Shown one piece after another: positions 50,282 to 61,511 of a stretch of 64,000 bases of DNA; the stretch's first letter is position 1; every line of letters begins with the position of its first letter. The notes under the pieces are model-generated. The model made no database searches, was not told the origin of the DNA, and saw only the letters and a list, made by a program, of their open reading frames with translations. The position numbers and the translations under genes are program-made. Origin of the DNA: Powellomyces hirtus (Eukaryota > Chytridiomycota > Chytridiomycetes > Spizellomycetales > Powellomycetaceae). The stretch is taken from the NCBI GenBank assembly GCA_025526995.1, contig JAHLKG010000018.1, positions 310,001-374,000 on the forward strand, given 5' to 3'.

Positions 50282-51806
50282 TCATGGTAACAACCCTTCT
50301 ATAGACCCAGTCACTGGATGACGCGTATCCATGGCATGCATCAGGATAGCATGCGGATATTCGATGTCTGGTTGTGCCCGCTGCAGCGCAAACACATCTG
50401 CGGATAGTCGTGGCATGTCGGGCGACACGGGAGGCGAAGCTTTGACATGATGAATCAAAGCAATGTGCTCCGCAAGCCTAGAACGATTGGAATGCGACTT
50501 AGAAATCTAATCCTTCCTACGACGGGGCTGAGCACAACGGAGCTTACCCCTTTGCGCTTTTGAATGGGCGCATGCAGGACGGGCACTCCACGATCTTGCA
50601 TATCACCGGCTCCTCCGCGGTAGGAACTATCACAGGCTCCATGTCCGCATGGGATGACTCCACATGCTCCACAAGTGATTGTGGAGTTTTGTAGGTTTTG
50701 CCGCAGGTAGGAACTATGAGAGAACAGTCAGTGGAACCGCCCAAACATTGCCAACAGATAAACTTTACTTACTCGCACAAACATAGACGTTCATTCCGCC
50801 CAGCTTCTCGGTCAGCACCATGTGTCCGGTGGCTTTGCCTTTCTGAAGGTGGTAGGCTGCACGTTACAAATGTCAGCGCTGATCTCAAGCTCACAGTGGC
50901 AACGAGGGACAATCATCTTACCAAGTCCCTTCAGGTTCTTATAAGTCTTGTCGCATCCTCTATACGGACAATTCCATGGCTTTTCGACTCCCTCCTTGGG
51001 TTGCGGAGTCGTCTGAGCCGATGGCGTCCTACTTCTTGCACGGGTGGCTCCTCCCCCCCCTCCGGCGCCTCCTCCATGCGCATTTTCCAGATGGTATGCT
51101 AGCATTCCAGAGATAAGACAACAGGCAGGCAAAGAAGCAGACTCCCAATGAACTTACCCAATCCATTGGAGTTCTTGTATGCATTGTCGCAGTCAGCGAC
51201 ATTACATTTGAACGGCTTTGGATCGTCGGTATCGCCAAGGGTATGAGCAGCCTGATGATGCGCGATCAGTCCATTCAACTTTTTGAACTTCCGCTCACAC
51301 CCGGGGATTTCGCATCGATAAGGTTTCGAATCCGCCGCCGTCTCCGGTGAGGTCTCCATAGAGTAGGAGAGGTTCCGGGAGGGTGTGACAGTGTCGCCCT
51401 CAGGAGATGTTCCCCGTCGTGATGGATTTTCGCCCGATTCACCATTAATCAGATCTTTCACTGGTATTCGGCGTGGTGTGCTGGCAGCCATAGGGTTGTC
51501 TGCATCCAGACCTAAGTACAATTGCCGCCTTTGTGCATTGGCCAGCTCATGCACTCGTTCGGCCTGCAGATAAGCGCGAGCTTGCCTTTGGGCATATGCT
51601 TGAATTGCACCTTTCTCCCGCTTTTTTCGTTTTTCGAGTTGTTCTTTCGCCTTGTCCAAAAAATCTGGTGGTTCGTGAAAAGTGGCATCTAGTTTCCTCC
51701 GCTTTGCCTCGACATGGTCCATGGTGAGAGAGGACCTTCTCTGACCGGAAGTTGCTGGACGATCATGCTCATGGTCTGCGGATTCAATTCGCATGACTCT
51801 GAGCAT
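50282..51806 (-). CDS. C2H2 zinc-finger protein with Sfp1/JAZF1-type fingers
   Basis: Start MLRVMRIESADHEHD at 51806. A helical Lys/Arg/Gln-rich segment follows (KAKEQLEKRKKREKGAIQAY). Then come finger 1 (YRCEIPGCERKFKKLNGLIA to HHQAAH), finger 2 (FKCNVADCDNAYKNSNGLGY, completed by HLENAH after an intron), a Gly-rich linker, finger 3 (WNCPYRGCDKTYKNLKGLAY, then a long-spaced HLQKGKATGH), finger 4 (CVPTCGKTYKTPQSLVEHVE to SSH) and finger 5 (CPSCMRPFKSAKGLAEH to HH). The C-x4-C-x-K-x-Y-K-N-x-x-G-L pattern is that of yeast Sfp1 (ribosomal-gene activator) and metazoan JAZF1. Introns interrupt four of the fingers at the same place, after the helix Gly/Leu. Probably a nuclear regulator; being adjacent to RPS4 proves nothing. 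Stop at 50282. Confidence 0.8.
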
Positions 51807-52783
51807 AAAAACCCCGCGTCAATTTCTCGGCCAGCCGTCTCTTTTCCGCGGTTGTCAGTATCAAGTGAGAAAAAAAAAAGGAAAAGGGTAGGAAAATCCT
51901 CAAAGCAGCGCAGGTCACGTGTCGTTCTTTGCTGACGCAGCTAATCAACATGCACGCCTCCCTCCAGGCTTCTCCTTCCAAGTCACTCAAGAGGCGTGGG
52001 TTAGCGAAAGGTGCGAAGGACACATACCGTGAGTCCTGATGCGGTGACAGACACCCAGCCGGTCGAACCCGCAGGTCATTGGGTGAGTTTAGGTCTTATA
52101 GACAGTTTCTCCCCGGACCCCCGGAGTGACGGGATAATGTGTTTCTTTTGACATTGCGTGTAGGTTCCACGTTTCGATAGGGCTGCTAATGCCTTGTCTC
52201 ATGCATTGCTGGTGAGCGCAAATCACAACTGTTTCATTATTCCAAGAAACGGACGATTGACAGCGACATCTCCTTCCCATGCCTGCAGAGACTTGGGCTG
52301 CCTGGTGTTTGTCTTCCTTACGCTTGCAAAGAAATGGCAGGTCCGTCCCGGTAATGTAAGGGCGACTGGGGGCTGGCATCAGGATATTGGGGAAACAGAG
52401 AGGACGGGGTTACAAAGTATGGAGACCTCGATGGTCGCTGAGAATGGAGTTTCTGTTGTGGTGAACGTTGAATCACCAGCTCACGAGGGGAACTATGCAC
52501 CCCCAGTATGCGCAAAGTGATATCTCCACTACAAATACACAATACTGCTCTATTTGTACCTGATGGTAGCTCCAAATGTGATGTCAGAGTTTGTAAGGAC
52601 AATCAGCGCTCGACTGCGCAAACTGTCAATGCAAGACTGTCAGTTAGTTAAGCCACGTGACACAAAGTCTGTCAAATGCAGCAACTCAGTCCCCGTCAAA
52701 ACCGAAGATCACCTGTCAATCTTCGCAACAGTAAGGTCCATTAACCGCCTTGCAGTATATACCCTTTGAAGACCGACTTTCTC
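51807..52783. other. Divergent promoter region, zinc finger / NUP82
   Basis: Nearly 1 kb between divergent start codons. Purine-rich block (A9 then GGAAAAGG) at about 51870-51890. Short frames on both strands have no recognisable content. One of the longer regulatory spacers in the window. Confidence 0.4.
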
Positions 52784-55700
52784 ATGCGGACAGACATGCT
52801 ACCACCGCCGGGGTTCTGGCTCCAATCGTTGTCTCTGCACCCTGTCTTGGACCTGGCCTCTTCAGCGGACGACTCTAATGTTTCTCAGGTCCACGAAGCA
52901 CCGGATACAACCTTGCCCGACCTTTCAATCATAGCTCCAGAATACACAGAAGGGAACATTCTCGACATAGCAGGCATTGATCTGCACGGCGATTCCCGAG
53001 GTTCAAGACCACCGCGTCGAGAGTCGCTGATTGTGGTTCATGAGGGCCTTGCTGTCGTTTGCCTCAATTCTCAGACCCCAAAGATACGACTGTTGAACCT
53101 GAGAAAGTGGAAAGGTCTCTTGGACGAAACAAAGGATGATTTACAAGCTGCCTTGGAACATGCGGACTACAAAGTGAGCCATTACTCCTCCCCGTCTCCC
53201 CGTGCGTTTGGAAGCTAACTTTGGTGGTCTGAAGGAATTGGCAGTACCGGGAGTCAACTTCCGCGTCAATCAAATGGAATTGAACGGAACGGGGAGATAC
53301 CTGGCTCTAGTCGGAGATAATGATGTTACAGTAGTGGTTCTTCCTCGCGCCATCTGGACCGATGCGAAACGCGAAGTAGTCCCCACGACCTCAATGCTGT
53401 TGGATTTGATGAAGTACTCTCAAATTGCCAAAGTACAATGGCATCCTCTGAGCGAAAAGCAGACGCATCTCATGGTCCTATCCACCGATGGCACCTTATG
53501 GTACGTTCTGCTGCCCAACATGTTGCATCAACTTCTGTGGGATCAAGTGCTGAACCGATCGCCCTAGGATGCACGATGTGACTGCCGGAGCGCACTCTCT
53601 GGAACGGTCGTATCACTTCATCGGCTCTTCAGACGGATCACCCCCGTCACGGACCAATCGTGCGGGCATGTTTGGACCTGATCTTGATGAAGAAGAATTT
53701 GTTTCCTTCTGCAGTGGCCGGAACGACGGAAAATGGGGATCCATGACTGTTTACGGAGTCACGAGGAGCGGTGATGCTTATTCGTTATGTCCAGTGCTCC
53801 CCAAAAGAAGGTACTGAACCACATGTATGATATGGCTGCATTCCCATTGCTCACACTTTTTGCCAGTATCTTGAAACCCGAAATACTGGAAGAGCTCCGA
53901 ATGGAGAACGCTGCCACGCAGCTTGAGCAATCGTCTCTTGGCCAGTACTCACAAACGCAGTACTACTGGCGGAGTACAATGATAGATGAGATGCTTGTCG
54001 AATCAAGACATCAACTGGAGTCTCTGCCGGGAGAGCCGGTTGCGGTCATGCAGCCAAGAACGACCATTACTCTGAAAACAAAGGCTCTAGGCCCGCATTT
54101 GTTGCGACCTGCCGCCGACGTGGGAGTGGATTTTGACAATGCCACAGATATTACGTGCTTGCAAACAAGTTCTCTGGATGTGCTAGTCCTGGCTTTCCGA
54201 TCAGGAATGTTGCGTGTTTGCATGGATATTGAAGGCCCCAAGCCGCTGTGGCATATAACGGCACCCGTAAGTAGTTGCATCCTTGTTGCCCTCTCGTCGG
54301 AAGTCAGAACCTTATGCTCTATGTGTAGCCTACACAGGAGGAGAGCGCGCTACCCTTCCTTATGGTAGCGGAAGACATTGACCTCGCCTTATCGGAACCG
54401 CGGATTGGTTCGCACGGTTCGAGGAACGAGTTTACGAGCCTGGTTAGCGACCCTCGGTATCCGCATGTCTTGTACAGTTACCACTCCCAAGGGGTACATT
54501 GCATCAATGTTGAGCGTCTCATTGGTGGTCTGGAGTCGCTGGCTTCATCACCAGCCCCAATGAACATGCTGGAAGCGAAAATCTTGGATGAAATGGGTGA
54601 CGATCTTGCCAGTGAAGTGAACTTGCTGATCAGCACGGGAGAAACCGTAGAAAGGTGAGTTTACTTCTCCTCTGACTTGGAGGACACGGAATGCATTACT
54701 CAATGAGCAAGCTTTCCGTACAGTGATGAAGCTGCCGTCATCGGATTCGCAGTCATAACTGAAACGTCTCTAGGGTACAGCTACATCCTCATGACATCGC
54801 TTCCGCAGCTATACGGAGATGTGCTAGCAGTGCCGGTGAAGTATCGCGGGAGGAGCTCAACGAAGGGCAAAGCTGCTGGATACACACCCGCGTTGGAAGC
54901 TCCGCTTTTCCAGTCGCCAAGCGTCATGCGGAAGAGTGCCCCAGGCATAGTTCTTCCCGATGGAGCGCCCATAAATCAGCCACTTTCAAAGAACACACAT
55001 ATACCCACCTTGTGGGCCTTCTTCGAGCACATCAAAGCCCGAAGATCGGATCTGCTGGACAGACACTATGCAGTGCTGGATTTGGAGCGCCGGTAAGCAT
55101 CCGGAAGCATAATCTGGTTTGCAGCACCACGCGATCTGACTGAGCACGCTCTTTTTTGCTTTTCAGTGTCATACACCAGGAAGTCGAAATGAAGAAACAG
55201 CAGGGGTTGATTCAGCTGTGGGAAGACTTTATTGATAATCGGGCTACGGAGCAAATCGAGAAAATGCAGGAGAAGCTCGAAAAGCTCCGACTCAAGGAAT
55301 ACGTGCACCGCAAGCGACTTGGTTTGATGTTGCAAATCCTGATGGATGAAACCCAACCGTTGACGGAAGCGGAACAGAAGTGGATCAAGGAACTTGCGGC
55401 GTTGCAGAAATCATTCAATGACAAGATGCGGCCGTTTAAGGAGAAGGTAGGCAAAGGCGGTCTCACGTGCTTCTCAAGCAACAGGCTCCTCACCGCGGCT
55501 GTAATTGTAGGTCGAGAGTCAATTGGAAGCCTTGCACGAGAAACGAGACAATCTTCGGAAACAACGTGATGCGGAATATGCCACCGCCCAGGCCCCGGAT
55601 CTAGGTGACACGCAGCGGCGACGCATTGAAGCTGCCCTAAAACAGGAGTAAGGACTTTCGCGAATCCAAAGTTGACATGAAACGCAATCCTCATCAACTC

Positions 55701-55833
55701 GCTTCTCTGTCCTAGGTATGCCTTGCTGGTTACCGCTACGCAAAAGGTTGTCCGTTTAAAGGAAACGGCGCGGAAGGTGGAAGATACCCTGAGGTACCAC
55801 GCTGTTCAGAAGACTCCCCAGCTGCAACAATAA
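52784..55833 (+). CDS. NUP82: Nucleoporin Nup82/Nup88 family
   Basis: Cytoplasmic-face nuclear-pore component that anchors mRNA-export factors. Start MRTDMLPPPGFWLQ at 52784. The first ~550 residues form a beta-propeller: RRESLIVVHEGLAVVCLNSQ, NQMELNGTGRYLALVGDNDV, then TVVVLPRAIW, IAKVQWHPLSEKQTHLMVLS and GSMTVYGVTRSGDAYSLCPV. An intron at about 53811-53867 joins LPKR to SILKPEILEELRMENAATQ. The C-terminal part is a coiled coil: VIHQEVEMKKQQGLIQLWED, QIEKMQEKLEKLRLKEYVHR, then VESQLEALHEKRDNL and YALLVTATQKVVRLKETARK. The stop is at 55831. Propeller plus trimerising coiled coil is the Nup82/Nup88 architecture. Sequence identity in this family is low, so Nup82 is assigned by layout and key segments. 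About nine exons. Confidence 0.82.
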
Positions 55834-56106
55834 ACGGCATTTGGGAGGCTTGATGCGCACGCGTGGTGCCATGTATTGGACGGGGTCGCGGGCTGGGTTT
55901 TGTATCATAGCGTTTGGGTTGCTGGTTTGCATTCCATTTCTGTTTTCTTTTGTAATATAGTAAATTTGTCTGTCGATTGTTTGCACTGCATCTGTAACGG
56001 GATCTTGACATTCACTATATATGTATTGGCATAAGCTGTGAGAATCTCTGTAGACTATATACGCAACGCGGTCACAGAAGAAAACACTACGCTGAATCAA
56101 AGTTGC

Positions 56107-58020
56107 CTAACGCATGGTGACGATTTCCTCGCCAGCGGTTGGGTGGATCGCCACGGTGTTGTCAAAATCGGCCTTGGTCGCGCCTAGCAGAATCAAAAGT
56201 AGCGTCAGTGAACAGCGTAGGACAAAAAGCATCACGGTGTTGCGAGGAATGGGCCCGGTGAATGGTTTAACACATACCCATGTTGATGGCCACAGCAAAT
56301 CCTTGCAGGATCTCGTCGGACCCCTTTCCAACCATATGGAGGCCGACGACTTTTTCCTCGGGACCGGCGCAGATGAGTTTGTAGACTGTTGGCTGCTTGT
56401 GTTCTAGTGTGTGTGCGTGTGGTTAGTCAGATTATTTGCGCTGTGCGAGAGTGTTTTCTTTTCTTTTTTTTTTCTTTTTTTTTTTTTTTTTTTGGCCCCT
56501 CACCAGTGAGAGCAAAGTGCATGTTGGTAAACCGCGACGAATAGATTTTGATATTCTTCTCGCCGTACTGTTTCTTGGCCTCGTTTTCGGACAGTCCGAC
56601 ACTGCCGGCTGCGGGGTGGGAGAAGATAACGGAGGGGATGTATTGGTAGCTGAGTTTGGCATTGGGTTTGTTCCCAAACAGGCGGTCAGACAGGCGACGA
56701 CCCGCCGCAATGGCGACTGGTGGCGGTCAAGAGAAGAATGATGAGTGAGCGTCAAGGCAACGCGGGGCGTTTTCACACTGTACCTGGAGTCAACATGGCC
56801 TTGCCGGTGACATCGCCAACAGCATACACATTCTCCTCATCCGTGTTCTGCCACTCATCCGTAATGATGTAGTCCTTATCATTCGTCTTAATCTTGGTAA
56901 CTTTCAAGTTCAAAGGTTTGGTATGTGCGCGCCGTCCCACAGCAAAGATGATTTCCTCAAAACCATCAAACGTCTGAGCGGTCTTGGCACCTTCAGTGCC
57001 GACATCAAAGGACATGGACAGGCTTTTCTTCAAATTGTCGCCCTTGTTCTCAACGCCCTTGAGACCAGAGTTTTTGATGATCTTGACACCCGCGGCTTCG
57101 TAAGTCTCCATGACGGTCTGCCCGATGACGGGGTCAAAGTCACGGAGGAACTCGTCGTGGCGGATGAAGAGGGTTGTGTCGGAGCCGAGGGAGTTGAAAA
57201 TTCCGGCGAGTTCGATGGCGATGTAACCCCCGCCAACGAGGGCAACCTGGAATGATGAAGACACGTTAGAACCAGCTCGCCGAGCCTGGCAGCATGCTCA
57301 CACGCAAGATAAATACCTTCTTAGGTAAATACTCGAGCTCGAAGAAACCGTCACTGGTCAGGCCTACACCGAACAGGTTTAGAATCTGTTGTCATCCACA
57401 CACGATCATACCCAGCCCGTACCATGCTCTTGAGCTCCCGGAATCTGGAACAGAACAAATAAAGTCAAAACAAGACCCCCACTTCTCGATCTTCACACAA
57501 ACCAACCCACCTCAGGAATCCACGCATAGCTGCCAGTCGCAATCAAGACATGTTTTCCATGGTACTGCACACCATCGCACTCCACCGTCTTTGGGTCCAC
57601 AAACTTGGCCAACCCTCGGATCTTCTCCACTTTCTCCTTCTCCAAGTTTCGCTCGTAGATCCCGTTCAGTCGCTTAATGTAGGCGTCGCGCTTCTGCTTC
57701 ACGGTGTTCCAGTTGAAGGACTTGACCTCAACGTCAAACCCGTAGCCTTTGACTTCCTGCAAGGCTTCGTGGAAGGAGCCGGCTGTCCACATAATCTTTT
57801 TTGGTACGCATCCGACATTGACGCAAGTTCCTCCGAAGCGTCCTGGGAAGATTTACATATTAGGGGTGTGTGCGGGTAAATGCCTCAATGACTCGTTGTG
57901 TCACATACCAGACTCGAAAATGGCCACTTTGGCACCATACGATGCGGCACGACGAGCAGATGCCACACCACCGCTTCCAGCTCCAATCACGAGGTAATCG
58001 TATACTTTCTTAGCAGCCAT
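56107..58020 (-). CDS. GLR1: Glutathione reductase
   Basis: NADPH-dependent flavoenzyme that reduces glutathione disulfide, in cytosol and/or mitochondria. Start [18 protein letters not shown] at 58020 holds the FAD-binding GxGxxG. The redox-active disulfide is in [16 protein letters not shown] (CVNVGC). [15 protein letters not shown] precedes the NADPH domain, which begins [36 protein letters not shown] is the FAD-ribityl site. The interface part has [20 protein letters not shown]. The last exon, [20 protein letters not shown], carries the catalytic His-Glu pair and ends TMR-stop at 56107. CVNVGC and IHPTAGEE distinguish it from thioredoxin reductase and dihydrolipoamide dehydrogenase. Around seven exons. 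One intron (about 56405-56505) contains a long T-tract on plus. The predicted N-terminus lacks an obvious mitochondrial leader. Confidence 0.95.
56459..56494. repeat. Poly-T/A tract in glutathione reductase intron
   Basis: Two runs of T (10 and 19) separated by a single C, in a glutathione reductase intron. On the gene strand this is poly-A, near the acceptor-distal part of the intron. Confidence 0.85.
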
Positions 58021-58279
58021 TGCTAAGGTATTTCTTCCTAAATTGTTCAGAATTCAAGTGCCGATATAAGCAAGACCGGACGGCCGGACGATCGGAGGTG
58101 CAGGAAAATGATTTTAGGTTAGAGCATTACTCATGCAATGCGGCTTGGGAGTGTTGCCGATCTGATTACGAAAGGCACGCGTCGTCGAACTTGAGCCACA
58201 CACAGTTGTCTGCATGTCAACAGCACGAGTGCAAGCATGCTACATAGAACACCTCCATTGGTAGTCCCCGCTGCGTACG

Positions 58280-59066
58280 ATGGACATTTTCAAGGTGAAA
58301 AAAAGCAGACAGTAGCGCATGTTGATCTGAAAATTAGGAACGATGTTGTATTCACATGGGTTGATTTGCAGTGGAAGTGCAGACGGGCAATCCTCTCCTC
58401 CCCAACAAAAACATCGCGTTGCTAACGAGTTTGAGCCTGCAATATCTAATTTCCGGCTCGGTCAATGATTCTTCAGAGCTGGCTTCATTTTATCAGTTCG
58501 CCCCAGGAGGTTCGGCATACGAACGTGAGTGAGATGTAGATGTAACTTGCCGCCAAAAGTTGCGTTATTGGAGAACCTGATGCCCTTGCGCGCAACAGGC
58601 TACTTGGACACCATGCAGAAGCATTCAGTCGTTATCACGCTCGCTTTGCAACTGAAAGCAGATGCTGAACACGGGATATACAGGAATATCGCCCATGTGT
58701 TGGCTTTGCTTTATGTAAGGCTTCTCAGTCAATTCTCGGCGGGTGCTCTGACAATGGATCATTGACAATGACATCGTTTTTTAGCAAGCCACTTTCACCG
58801 TGCCTCGACTACTGCCGTTCCAACATCGGATCCAGGAGCAGTTTGATTCTATCAAGACTGCACTCACGTCAACTGGCGCGTTAGACACCCAGCAAAGAGA
58901 ATGGTAGGTCATTCATTACGTCAATCTAGAACCGAACAACGATGTATGACATTTCAATATCCTTGTCAGGATTCATGTATTGACAACAGAGGTTGTAACA
59001 CAAGCTCTATATGGACCAGACAACGGAATCGTTCCCGGAGCTTTGGCGCATGCCTTGCGAGAGTAA
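58280..59066 (+). CDS. Small protein, unknown, possibly conserved
   Basis: Five short exons give one continuous protein of about 175 residues: MDIFK (15 bp, 58280-58294), then TGNPLLPNKNIALLTSLSLQ and YLISGSVNDSSELASFYQF (from 58381, acceptor GTGCAG), ending GGSAYER. The next exon reads LALLENLMPLRATGYLDTMQ and KHSVVITLALQLKADAEHGI, then QATFTVPRLLPFQHRIQEQF, then IHVLTTEVVTQALYGPDNG to the stop at 59064. Phases agree across all introns, which have GT-AG ends. The sequence is mainly helical and soluble. I do not recognise the family, and no catalytic motif is visible. It is divergent from glutathione reductase (260 bp apart) and convergent with PRP38. Confidence 0.6.
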
Positions 59067-59314
59067 AATGAGGGTCGAAAACAGCATCCGCTACTCGCGC
59101 ATGTAAATGTGTACTCGTGTTCGAATCTGTTTGCCAATTGGACCTGGCTAACGAAGAGACTGGTAATGGGCCTGATCCGCATAGAAAATTCTGTACAAAT
59201 AAGATATTGTCGATCAGGGTGTGCTATCTCCTGTCGCGTCGACTGTCGCTTCTGGAAGATTTTCGGTGATCCCTAGAAACCAACATGTGAGCGAGTTGAA
59301 AACACTGCAAACCA

Positions 59315-60676
59315 TCAATTGGGGCAATACCGGTCATCATCGTCATACGAGATGTTGGCGTACTTGTCATCACGGCCCCTATAGTCAGGTTCTCGATGCG
59401 ACCTGTATCGCGGAGGGCTCCGGCTGCGCCGACGGTAGTCTCTGTCATCACGAGAAGATCGGTCTTGGCGACGTGGAGAGTATGCGCGGCGATCAGACGA
59501 ATGATGGGGCGCTTCACGATAACCTTCTCGGTCGCGGTCGTCCAGTCTAACATCGCGACCGCCACGAGTGCCAGAGTGTGGACTATGGCCATGGTCCCGC
59601 CCATTGCGGCCAGAGAATTCACGATCATTTCCACCCCTATTATGCCCACGATCAGCAGGGCTTTTGTGATAGGCGGTTAGTAGGAGTTCTTCCTTGCCCA
59701 CAGCAAGTTCAACTCACCGAGCAGGCTCTTCCTCGTAACCCGTGCCATTATGGTAGGCGGGACGTTCTCTCAGTTTCTTTTCGATATCCCGGGCAATTGG
59801 CACTGGGATTCTGGGTAAAATTGTCCCGATCCACTTGTTTTCCGTTAACAACTCGCGCAGAAAGTGACCCATTGTCCTGAAGAAAGAATCGGGTCAAAAC
59901 TCGGAACAGGACTCATGGCACAAAGGACATCATGCATCTTGCATACATGGAACGCGGCTTCGGTCCAGCCTCTACTTGGAGCTCTTCATCGTCGTCCAGA
60001 TATGGTTCATACCACTCCCACAGATCTGCAGGTTTGCCGACGTATCGGAGATACAAGAATCCGATTGCACGAATGTGACTTGAGGTAGAAAAAATATCAG
60101 TGTCCCCATCCATATGTGCTCCCACAACTGCCACCAATCTTACGGCGAGTCCGTATGGGTGATCAACCCTTGCACTTGCTTTACGGTCAGCTTCAGAGTC
60201 CAGAGCTTGTAGAGCAGACAGAACGCGGTCGATGCATGAGTGCCTTTGAAAAAAGGTTCTGCACACGGGCAAAAATGTAGAAAAAGCGGGGCATATTGTT
60301 GTTAGCAAGGCCACCGAAAATTCAGTGCACGGAAAAAAAGTTAAATACCCAACGGGGAGTCCAAAGCACAAAAAGAGGCTTCTGTTCCTAAAATCACTCA
60401 CCAAGTGAAGACACTTGATGAGACAAGAGAGCGGGAAAAAGACAGTCAGTCCAATGAGGGGGGAGACGTACGGCAGCGAGAGTTCTATTGGAGAATTGGC
60501 CTACCTCGTTCATAGATCTCGTCAATGACCTGGTGGTACGTTTTAATTTCGTACAAACTCTTGAAGTAGGGGGAACCAATGACGTTCTGATAGAGGATAT
60601 TGTGCAGATTCATTGTGTCCTTGTTTCCCACCGTCTCGAGACGTTTGGACCGTTTGGACGTGTCGTCGTCTGACAT
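59315..60676 (-). CDS. Pre-mRNA splicing factor PRP38 family (PRP38B-like)
   Basis: Spliceosomal B-complex protein of the PRP38 family. Start MSDDDTSKRSKRLETVGNKD at 60676. TMNLHNILYQNVIGSPYFKS and LYEIKTYHQVIDEIYER match the N-terminal PRP38 helices. After introns come RAIGFLYLRYVGKPADLWEW and YEPYLDDDEELQVEAG (hallmark), then TMGHFLRELLTENKWIGTIL, PRIPVPIARDIEKKLRERPA. The C-terminus is an Arg/Asp/Ser-rich tail (RRRSRSPPRYRSHR) ending RYCPN-stop at 59315. The LYEIKTYHQVIDEIY segment and RS-type tail favour the PRP38B branch over yeast-type Prp38. Five or six exons; exon edges between 60240 and 60500 are approximate. Nuclear. Confidence 0.88.
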
Positions 60677-61511
60677 GATGATTGCTGACCTTCTAAACCA
60701 ACGCGATCCTCAATGCGTTAGAAACAAGCAACTCGACGGATAAATGCGACGTTTTGGTTCTCGAGGGAGGGGGATGTCCGTTGGGGTATAGCAAACCAGG
60801 CATTCACCTTTATATGCAGTACTATATGGGAGTACTAGTTGGTCGATCCTGGCCGCTTACAAAGTATTGTTGTTCTCAATTGTTTGCGTGGGAACGAACG
60901 GAGGGCCTTCTTTTCAGAGGAGTCCGTCAGTCGGAGGGGGTCCATGTGTATAACATTGTGCGACACTGTATGACTTGACCTGTACCAAGACTGTGGGTCA
61001 AACTGTTCTCCGTCTTTCTCTTGGCGAGTCAAACAGTCCAAAGGAGTGAAAACCATTTAGTGTGACCTCTTTTGCAGCCCATCAAAGAAAGCCAAAACTA
61101 AAAGCCAAAAGGGCGATTCAGTGGGATACTACATCCAGCATGACGGCAACCCCCCCCCCTCTTTCGCCTGTTTGCCTTCCTTGCCTCTCCGTTTCGCTTT
61201 CCCTTTGCGCTTTCTTTCTCTCGTCCAAAGAGTTATCTCTGTGAAGCATCCGTTGCGCCCGCGCCGTTCCCGACCTCTCTTCTCCTTTTTGGAACAAGAT
61301 CCAGATTGACACGTATAGAATAACCAGTATTGTAGACGAGGCCGACACACAAACGGAAAGAGACTCGCGGCCCGCCCTTCCCAACCGCCAGGAGTGTCTC
61401 CCCCTCGTGCGTCTTCTTCCCCTTTTTTGCTGCGCTGCGAAAACGCCCGTTGAACCGAGAAACGTGCACACGAATATCGCTGACGAGAGTGCACGATACA
61501 AAGGAGTCCGC
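60677..61511. other. Divergent promoter region, PRP38 / FUT8-like gene
   Basis: About 830 bp. It contains a run of nine or ten C near 61147-61157 and long pyrimidine-rich stretches (61160-61220) typical of fungal promoters or 5' UTRs. No gene recognised. Confidence 0.45.
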
